Below, piece after piece: positions 56,617 through 64,000 of a stretch of DNA of 64,000 nt; position 1 is the stretch's first letter; each line of letters opens with the position of its first letter. A model generated the notes under the pieces. That model did no database searches and had not been told where the DNA came from. It saw nothing but the letters and a program-made list of their open reading frames with translations. This stretch comes from Gigaspora rosea (Eukaryota; Glomeromycota; Glomeromycetes; Diversisporales; Gigasporaceae): the NCBI GenBank assembly GCA_003550325.1, contig QKWP01000111.1:301309-365308 (forward strand). Direction: 5' to 3'. A program made the translations under genes and the position numbers.

Positions 56617-58048
56617 GTTATCAGGCAGGCACTGCCTGATAACTGGTTTATTTGGTCAAGGATTTAAGATCAGACTAAGAAATTGAATTCCGAAGGAATT
56701 CAACTTCTTAGGCTGATCTTAAATCTTTTGACCAAATAATTAAGTTATAAGGCATCTGCATGACTGATAACGGATTTATCCGGTAACTTCCGACGATAGC
56801 TGCCTAATAACAATTTTATTATTCGGCAACTATATAGTTTCTGCCGAATAAAAATTTTATTTGGTAGACGAATCATAGTAAGCTGCCGGATAACTCGAGT
56901 TATTTGGCAGTGATTACGTCATCTGCCAAATAACTTTGTTATTTGGCAGCTTACGTAATCACTACCAAAAACTCGAGTCATTAGCAAGCACAATCGTCGT
57001 AAACCACCGGATAATACCGTTATAGTCAGTGTTTAAAATTCAATTCTCATTGTTCTCAATGAACATTTGAGTTTTTTTAAGAACATTGATATTTAGAAAA
57101 GGTTCTCTTATTTGAGAACATTTTATCTGCTTGAAATGTTCTCAATGAGAGCATTTATAAAATTTTTATGTTCTAGATTTACTATTAAGAACAATAGATT
57201 ATATAAAATGTATATCAATAATGTAGTTTGATTGTGACAAATTCTGTGTAAATATATATACGTACATGTATGTACATAAATGTATAGTATATGTTTAAAG
57301 TTGTACAATATGGATAACAAATAAATATTTAAGAAAATTGCCTTTAAAGATTTTTAATATAAAATATTCATTAACCATATAATATGTTTTTGATATAGAA
57401 GGTATTATTATTATGTAAACTTAATATATAGATAATTTGGGTCAAATAATATGCTGATACTAATCAAGTAAAAAAAAAAAACACAAGGTATTTGTTAGTA
57501 TGAAGTTTAAATAGTAAAAAAAAAGTAATTGGATTCTAATTTATCGCATTAACCAATAGTAGCATTAGTAAAATATCATAAAAAGACTTGTTTATTATGA
57601 ACAAATATGAAAAGAACCTGAAGCTTTAACAAAATTATTAGAAATTGAATCATATATAACATTGTGTCATATTGAAAAAATATAAGGAACCATATATAGA
57701 GGTTAAAAAATTATTAATGAATAAGTATTTAGTGTGTGAATTGTAAGAATAGAATATGAACATTTTTTAAAAATTAATGTTCAATATATTTAATATATAA
57801 TGAACATTAAAAAGTTTTTGAGAACAATAAAATTTTAAATTATGCTCTTTTGAGAACATTAAATTTGAATTTTAAACACTGGCTATAGTATGCTACGCAG
57901 CCAATAACTTGTTTATCTGGCAGCGAATTTAATATGTGTCATTTCTGGGTCCCTTCGGGACCCAGAAGCTGACATATTAAATTCACAGCCAGAAAATGAA
58001 ATTATTTTACAAATAATTTCCGTTATTGGCTGCTTCGCATCCAATAAC
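56617..58048. mobile_element. Composite palindrome-tipped element, 1.43 kb with a nested hAT-like insertion
   Basis: Left tip gttatcaggcaggcactgcc then tgataac; right tip gttattggctgcttcgcatc then caataac. Each tip is a 27-base hairpin and the two are inverted copies. More hairpins are packed inside: ttaagatcagac.. against gctgatcttaa (56660-56730), ttatttggcag pairs (56880-56960) and ctgggtcccttcgggacccag (57948-57968). Removing the nested 57027-57881 element leaves about 580 bases. It interrupts the flank block that is continuous at 51700 and 53290. Confidence 0.6.
57027..57881. mobile_element. hAT-like element, 855 bases, 8-base target duplication (7 of 8)
   Basis: Tips cagtgtttaaaattcaa and ttgaattttaaacactg are exact inverted copies. 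Flanking 8-mers are gttatagt (57019-57026) and gctatagt (57882-57889). gttctcaatgaac / gttctcaa motifs repeat inside both ends, as in the element at 23379-23756. No transposase is seen. Confidence 0.75.
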
Positions 58049-58049
58049 T

Positions 58050-59228
58050 ATATAGTATGCAGAAAAAATAAAGCTAAATAAGCTTTCCAAAACATTGAAT
58101 GTTTCATAACCAAAATTATTTCCATAAACATTTCTTAAGTAGGATAAAAATTTCTACCCGTGATCCGTTGGATTAAACATTTTCATAAACAGGGTGCCTA
58201 AAATTGAGACGAGATACATGATTAAAATTGGTAACCCGCTTCTATTACCTGAAGCATATATTATTCACTGAAACTAAAGAGGATCAAATGAACTATAAAT
58301 TCAGCATAAACATACCCTGCATTATGAAATTTGCATATGCCAAATATCATAAGCATATTTCATTTAACCTTTCAAGTAAGATTTCAAAAGTTTGTTCGTC
58401 ATAGTTGTATTCGATGAACCATTGATCACTTTTGTGCCTCACGTAATGGTTCATAAAAATTTATCATTTACCGAGTAAAGCATTGGCTGCAATGGAATAC
58501 AGCTATATTCATAATTTCTGGAATTGTTGATACATTTTGTGATAACTGAATCAACACAAGCCGAATGTGAACTTATCTATTCATTCATTGGCAATTTTGT
58601 TAGATGTCCAGAATATATGAAAATGGCTGTAAAATTCTAACACATAACAATTTCAAACCAAATGATTTGCTAAGCTGATTCGGTTGACAAAATTTCGGGT
58701 TAGGTGTATTGTTATCTGTATGGCTGACTAGTTCTCATAACGATAGGAAGACTTCTTATAATTGGCTGTTTAGGCTCTATAATTTACATTAATTATACAG
58801 TTTAAAGCACAGAATTTTTTCTAAAAAAAAAAAAAAAAAAAATCAAACCACGAAGAATAAACAAGTACATAAAACAAAACTAAAAAGAAAAAAAAGTCAA
58901 CTTAAGATTAAAATTCTATAAAGTTGGATGATATATAATAAGATTGCAGGACTCCACTATTAAAATAATCAAAATTATCTTTAGTTTTAGAAAAGTTAAC
59001 TTAATAAAGACTCTTAAAAAAATAGTTATTACCATTCCAACTTCTCTAAAACCAAAAATAAATTTGATTATTTTTATTAATGGAATCCTACAAACATAAA
59101 AAATTTTCTATATATTTCTTGTCGATTCTCCGCAGTTTATTTAATTTTAGGTTTAGTAAAATTAATACTGTAGATTTAAACAGGCAGTCATATGAAAGTC
59201 TTCTTATTGGGTTTAAATTCCTACTATT
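58050..59228. repeat. Intergenic block of the BTB-TLDc array, copy 3
   Basis: Aligns with 51730-52850, including the actccactattaaaataat stretch and the poly(A) at 58826-58842 where copy 1 has poly(T)/poly(A). Lies directly upstream of copy E as copy 1/2 lies upstream of copy D. No gene. Confidence 0.75.
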
Positions 59229-59259
59229 TTATAGTAAGACATTGACATGCTCTAAATAG

Positions 59260-59323
59260 ATGACGCTGATTGGCTGTGAATCAGATTATAAACCACATAC
59301 AAATGCACCTGTTGATCAGGCGT
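59260..59323 (+). promoter_or_regulatory. Conserved upstream module of copy E
   Basis: tgacgctgattggc (inverted CCAAT), gattataaacc (TATA-like) and cacctgttgatcaggcgt, in which the dyad has two mismatches compared with B, C and D. It ends about 9 bases before the ATG at 59332. Confidence 0.55.
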
Positions 59324-59331
59324 ATTTCCAA

Positions 59332-60852
59332 ATGTTGACACTTTATGACAAACTTTCACAAGATTTTACCAAACTTCTTGAAAATGAATATAATTATGAT
59401 ACAATTATCGAAGTTGGTGAACAACCAGATACTCAACTTTTCAAGGTACATTCTGCAATCTTATATCAACGCTCTTCATACTTTCAACAGAAATTAGCAA
59501 ATACTATTAAAGGAAATAATATCTTTAATATTAAATTGCCTATTTATGTTAAAACATTTAATATTATTATTAAGTAAGTTTTTTGATTTTATGAAATTAT
59601 AAAAATTTTACTATAAGTAATAGAATTAATAGTTTAGTATTTTAATTAATTTGTTATATCCTGTAGATATATTTATTGCGGTGTAGTCTCTTTAGAGAAC
59701 TTTGAAACTTCTGACATACTTGATCTTTTGATCACTTTCAATGAATTCAATTTTTCAGAATCCATTGATCGTCTTCAAACTCTCCTTATTAAAGATAAAG
59801 CATCTTGGCTTCGATTAAAATCTTCTCACATTTGTCAGATTAGTTTTCAAAATGAAAATTTCAAAGCTTTGCAACAATTTTGTAACGATATTATTATTAA
59901 ACACCCAAATTTAGTTTTTGATTCTGATGATTTCACTACTCTTCAAGAGAATGCTTTGATTTCTCTCTTAAAACATGACGAATTACAATTGGATGAAACT
60001 GTAATTTGGAATAAAGTTATTTTGTGGGGAAAAGCGCAAACTCCAAATTTACCATCAAATTATGATCAATGGAATGAGGAGAGTTTCAAATCTTTAAAAA
60101 TTACTCTTAAAAACTGTTTACCTCATATTAGGTATTTTCAAATCCCTGCTGATGAAGTCTTAGATAAAATACGACCTTATAAAAAGATTCTTGAAGAAAA
60201 TTTGTGGGATGATATTATGACAAAACTTGTATCACCAAATAAGCCTGTTACATCTACAATTTTACTTCCTCGCAAAAAATTGACAACCCAACTTCCTCCT
60301 AGAAAATCAATATATATACCTTCTTCCATAATTAATTTAGAACATGCAGTCGAAATTTCTTCCTGGATTGATCAACGTTCAACAACTTATGATATAACAG
60401 AAATTCCATATGAGTTCAAACTGTTACTTAGAGGTAGTAGAGATGGGTTCGAAACCAAATATTTTCATGAACTATGTGACAATATACCTGGCTTAATAGT
60501 TGTTATAAAGGTTGAAAATTCAAATGAAATACTTGGTGGATATAATTCTCTTGGCTGGAAATCTACAAATGGCGGATATACAGTGGCACCTGGTAGCTTT
60601 ATTTTTTCTTTAAAAAATGAGAATATGAAAGAATCTATTCTTAGTCGTGTAAATGATCAATCATATGCAATGTATCATGGTCAAGATTATGGTCCATATT
60701 TTTATTGGTTTGGTCATTATGATCCTGATGGCCCTAAAAAATGGACTTATTGGAGTAAAGACAATACTTATCGAACGCCAATCAGAAATGCAAAAAATTA
60801 TAATTTTTCAATAGATGATTATGAAGTATTTCAATTATGCAAAAATGTATAA
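59332..60852 (+). CDS. BTB-BACK-TLDc domain protein, copy E, intact, 475 aa
   Basis: Exon 1 59332-59573, intron 59574-59666 (gtaagtttt..cctgtag, phase 2), exon 2 59667-60852; 1428 bases, no internal stop. The ATG of MLTLYDKLSQDFTKLL matches the start in all copies; the frame upstream is open but not conserved. Residues about 20-95 are BTB (YDTIIEVGEQPDTQ, HSAILYQRSSYFQQ), 105-235 BACK-like, then a basic linker (LPRKKLTTQLPPRKS) and TLDc from about 290 to the end (LLLRGSRDGF, NEILGGYNSLGW, SFIFSLKN, IDDYEVFQLCKNV). A 3-base deletion shortens the BTB domain by one residue compared with B and D. BTB-BACK proteins usually act as cullin-3 substrate adaptors and TLDc domains in stress protection or V-ATPase control; the actual target is unknown. 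It is the only copy here with no defect. Confidence 0.93.
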
Positions 60853-61081
60853 ATTTTACTATTGTTATTTATAGTTTATATTGATAAAGTGTGTTAAAAG
60901 GACAGACATCAAGTTATCCTTTATAGTCCTTCGATCAATTACAGGAATAAAGTTTTATATTATGAATTAGACTCGTTTCTATACTCAACCTTATTTATTG
61001 ATCAGTTGCGATCTACCCTTAGGTTGTTGGAATACGCATAAAACTATTATTATGCTTTAAAATAAAATTGATTAGTGATTT

Positions 61082-61164
61082 TTATACCCACAGACTTTTT
61101 TTTTTATTTTTAAAACCCCTTTCTGAAAAGGGACGCCGGGAGGCGTAGTTATACCCACAGACTT
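61082..61164 (-). mobile_element. 51-base poly(A)-tailed retroposed insert with 16-base target duplication
   Basis: ttatacccacagactt occurs at 61082-61097 and 61149-61164. Between the copies are 51 bases that, on the minus strand, read actacgcctcccggcgtccc, then a gaaaggggttttaaa stretch and an A-rich tail. Target duplication plus a 3' A tail is the hallmark of LINE-driven retroposition. Copies C and D have the site once, without the insert. The source RNA is not recognised; it may be a truncated SINE or LINE 3' end. Confidence 0.72.
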
Positions 61165-61290
61165 AATTAACGCAATAATATTAAAAAATTACAGTGCATT
61201 ATTTGTTTTATTCTGCATCATAGATCAAGAGCTTTAAGCCTATTATTTCTCACAGCTCTTTTCAAATATAATAGAAACTATAGATTTTGT

Positions 61291-61443
61291 CTAATATAGC
61301 TGACGCTTTCTATTTGACACTGGGTGTGACCAATTATACGTATGATAAATTATATGGTTTGTATAATACAGTAGCAACGTTGATTTGTAATACATATAGT
61401 TGGTCACATCTCAGTGCCAAATGAGAGGCGCCACCTATATTAG
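61291..61443. mobile_element. Foldback MITE, about 153 bases (copy beside E)
   Basis: ctaatatagctgacgctttc then tatttgacac pairs with gccaaatgagaggcgccacc then tatatta. Inner arms ggtgtgaccaattatacg and tatagttggtcacatc also pair. Same element as 56281-56434. Confidence 0.72.
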
Positions 61444-62539
61444 ACTTAATCCGAAACAACTATTGAAGAATTATAATACTTTAATCTGTGCCAAAAAAAA
61501 AAAAAAGAATTGTGCCTAATAAATTATTCCATGTCCGAATTTATTTCTACAGACACGCCCTGCAATCATAGTAATTAATGTTTCTTTCAAATCGTCATAT
61601 AGATAACATAAAATATAGTTTATGAGTAACGTAAGAGAATTTGAAGTGGTCATAACTTTATATTTGTTAAACTTCACTATATAGATTGAATACGGCGAAA
61701 CTTGCTGAATGCATACGGTTAGATTGGAACAGATTTTTAACTTGACACCATGAATATCACTTAGACAACACACATATGTTGTCCTTTATTTCAAATAATG
61801 TGCATGAAATATTGTACGAATTATAGTGTACAGCAATCATTTTTCCATGACAATATTATATTACAAATTTATAATTACAATTTGTGCAATTAAATAAGAT
61901 AATACTGTAAGAGGCGTGATATTTTCAATTCGAAAATTTATTGAGTAACGAAGAAAAGTAAATGCATGTGTGATAAAACTTTAATGTACTCAGATACATA
62001 ACTACGATGCTTGAAAAACACAGTAATAGAATCACATCAGTTAAATGTTTACTACTGTACTGTCTATATGTAATTAATTATTTGAAACTTTATTGAAGCA
62101 AAATTCTAATATCTTGATGCAGTTATTCTATTTCATACCAGGTATTGAAGTTTTAATGTTCATGTTTATGTCACATTTCACTGGTGATGCACTAAATAAG
62201 AAGGAAAATAAACAATAAAAACAATTGTATGAAGATTCTAAATAGGAAAAAGAATTATGATATAACACGAATAAATTTTTCAAAAATTCACAAGGAACAA
62301 GGATGATAAGTATTATTTGTTTAGATCGCAATCCTTATGATTCCAAAAGTTATGATTACATACTACGTCATACCATTTATAATTTTTTATAACTATTAAA
62401 GTTATAAGAATCCATTCTTATGATATTCAATCCATTGTTTTTATCTTTTTTTTTCACTAATTTCATTAATTCGAAGTCGATAAATTTCTTTCACTTTTGT
62501 ATTTTGTGTGTGTACTCATACTTATAATAATAATTCACT

Positions 62540-63320
62540 ACAGTACTATTTATTGCCTAGTAGGCTTTTAACACCATATTTAATAAAAAATTCTAAAAGT
62601 AATACATAAATATATTGCAGTATTATGCTTTAAACTTAGTCAAATTTTGTATTTCTGGTTATAAAATAATTAATATCCTTTATACTGGAACTTAATTAAC
62701 GCGCGATAAAATTAAATAATTCAAGATATATCATATTTGTTGTTTTTTTTTCATGATTTTTTTGTATTGTAATAGAGACAATAATAGTGTTATCGAATAA
62801 TTCTAATATTTTAATGTATGCCGAAAATATAAAGATGTTTACCCAAATATTGTATGTTTCATAGCCGAAATTATTTCCATAAACATTTCTAGCGTAAGGT
62901 TCCAAAATGGATTAAAAATCTATCTATATCCGTGACCCGTTTGTTCAAACACTTTCATAAAAAATGTACTAAAATGTAGCTCGATACCTGATTAAAATTG
63001 GTCATCCGTTTCTATCACCTGAAGCAAATGCTATTAAGTGAACTAAAAGAGGATCAGATAAACTATGAAATTCATCAATAACATACGCTGCATTATTACT
63101 TTACATAAGCCAAATATCATAAAACATATTCATTTAGCCTTTCAGATAAGATCTCAAAAGTTTGTTCGACTAGATGGACCATTAATCACTTTTGTGCCTC
63201 ACGTAATGGCTCATATGAATTTATCATTTATTTGAGTAAAGCATTGGTTGCAGATTACAGTTATTTCATAATTTTCATAATTTCCAGAATAGCTAATACA
63301 TTTTTTGATAACAGAATTAA
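62540..63320. repeat. Intergenic block of the BTB-TLDc array, copy 4
   Basis: Aligns with 51440-52200 and 53030-53830 (cttaattaacgcgcgataa, aacatttctagcgtaagg, gcctcacgtaatggc). It suggests that a further unit of the array may have lain, or lies, beyond 63.3 kb. Confidence 0.75.
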
Positions 63321-63323
63321 CAT

Positions 63324-63460
63324 TAGAGATGGGCGCGCTGGATCCACGCGTGATTCCGAGCGTGATGCGCGGATTTTTTTTAGGGGTTCCTAAATAAAAT
63401 CATCTGGCCGGCATTAATTAATATCTGGCCTGCATTACATATTTAGGAAATTCCTGTATT
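63324..63460. mobile_element. Left end of a GC-tipped hAT-like element (same family as 32452-33220)
   Basis: tagagatgggcgcgctggat then ccacgcgtgattccgag resembles the tagtgatgggcaacgcgcgg end at 32452, and the following ggccggcattaattaat and ggcctgcatta match that element's ggcctgcgttagc stretch. No right end is visible within the window, so the element is truncated or extends past 64000. Confidence 0.55.
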
Positions 63461-64000
63461 TCAAGAATTTGTAGTAATACGACCAATCCAATTTTCTGTT
63501 TACTCAGATAATGGTCTCTTCTGCACTACACCAGCATGATTTCTTTATATTTCTTAAGGGAATCTCTATAACTTTATTACATTTGAAAGCTTGTTTATAT
63601 ACATTTAAAATTTAATAATATATGCCGACGTGTTAACAAAAGATTATTTTTAAACCAAGCACGATCACGTGTTATCTCATACTCTCAAATTTGGTAGCTG
63701 TTATATGTACTAAAACACACGTTATATGCGATCACGCTATACTGCTATATACGAATAAGTTATATGCGAACATGTTAATGTACTACCCTATAAAAAAATC
63801 CATCCGGATATGCACGTGTTTCTACGGAAAAGCATGATGATTAAAGATATATAAAAGTCAAAATAATACTAAGTAAATCGATTATTATGCAATAATAAAC
63901 ATTATTCAGGAGAACGAAATGCATTTACTCTAAAATTTCATGTAAATTGGTTGACATTTCATTGATAAGTTGTTTATTTTACGTTTATACAAATTTTTTA
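63461..64000. other. No gene recognised
   Basis: AT-rich with gttatatgcgatcacg / gttatatgcgaacatg motifs repeated at 63722-63775. May be the interior of the hAT-like element starting at 63324. No open frame of note. Confidence 0.4.

Larger units (their letters stand above)
60860..62535. repeat. 3' flank of copy E, inverted duplicate of 31440-34150
   Basis: Runs parallel, in reverse, to the B flank: gtgttaaaaggacagacat, then ctcttactgtattatctta (as complement) and gatctaaacaaataatac (as complement), to about 62530. It lacks the hAT-like and foldback insertions seen beside B, and has its own small retroposed insert at 61098. No gene. Confidence 0.78.

Overview
The window is nuclear DNA of a eukaryote, most likely an arbuscular mycorrhizal fungus of the Rhizophagus (Glomus) type. 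Three things point there: very AT-rich sequence, genes with many short (about 50-100 base) AT-rich GTAAGT..TAG introns, and the co-occurrence of BTB-BACK-TLDc proteins, Sel1-repeat proteins, TKL-like kinases and large numbers of DNA transposons. The species call is inference; no rRNA, tRNA or mitochondrial marker was found.

Layout. 1-20.6 kb is a transposon and satellite region with no convincing host gene. It holds a 327-base palindromic satellite seen twice, a hAT-like element carrying its own 366-base tandem repeats, a PIF/Harbinger-like element, at least eight terminal-inverted-repeat miniature elements (several with a short TTAGGG-like core), A/T microsatellite deserts, a 2.8 kb inverted-repeat element and a palindromic satellite at 15.8-16.9 kb. 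20.6-23.2 kb is a decayed BTB-TLDc gene with its 3' flank. 26.4-29.8 kb holds the best gene of the window: 13 exons that join in frame to 829 residues, read here as a Mutator-like (MULE) transposase-derived protein with two N-terminal SUMO-interaction-like motifs and a C-terminal coiled coil. 31.4-35.8 kb is a second BTB-TLDc segment on the minus strand, interrupted by a hAT-like element with a perfect 8-base target duplication and by a foldback element. 36.2-37.9 kb is a 195-base palindromic satellite related in design to the one near 16 kb. 41.8-45.6 kb holds a broken Sel1-repeat gene and a broken protein kinase next to an assembly gap. 45.6-48.6 kb is an almost complete pogo-type transposon (TA target site, about 30-base TIRs, disabled transposase). 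49.3-63.3 kb is a direct array of BTB-TLDc units spaced about 4.8-5.1 kb: one pseudogene, one copy with a single-base frameshift, one intact copy of 475 residues, separated by repeated flanking blocks and nested insertions.

How it works together. The BTB-BACK-TLDc copies (A to E) share exon structure, one phase-2 intron and a conserved upstream module (inverted CCAAT box, TATA-like element, CGCCTG/CAGGCG dyad), so they spread as whole promoter-gene-flank units in both orientations. Their alignable flanks act as empty-site controls that date several transposon insertions after the duplications. Only copy E and the 13-exon gene look fully coding; copy B is open but has an altered C-terminus.
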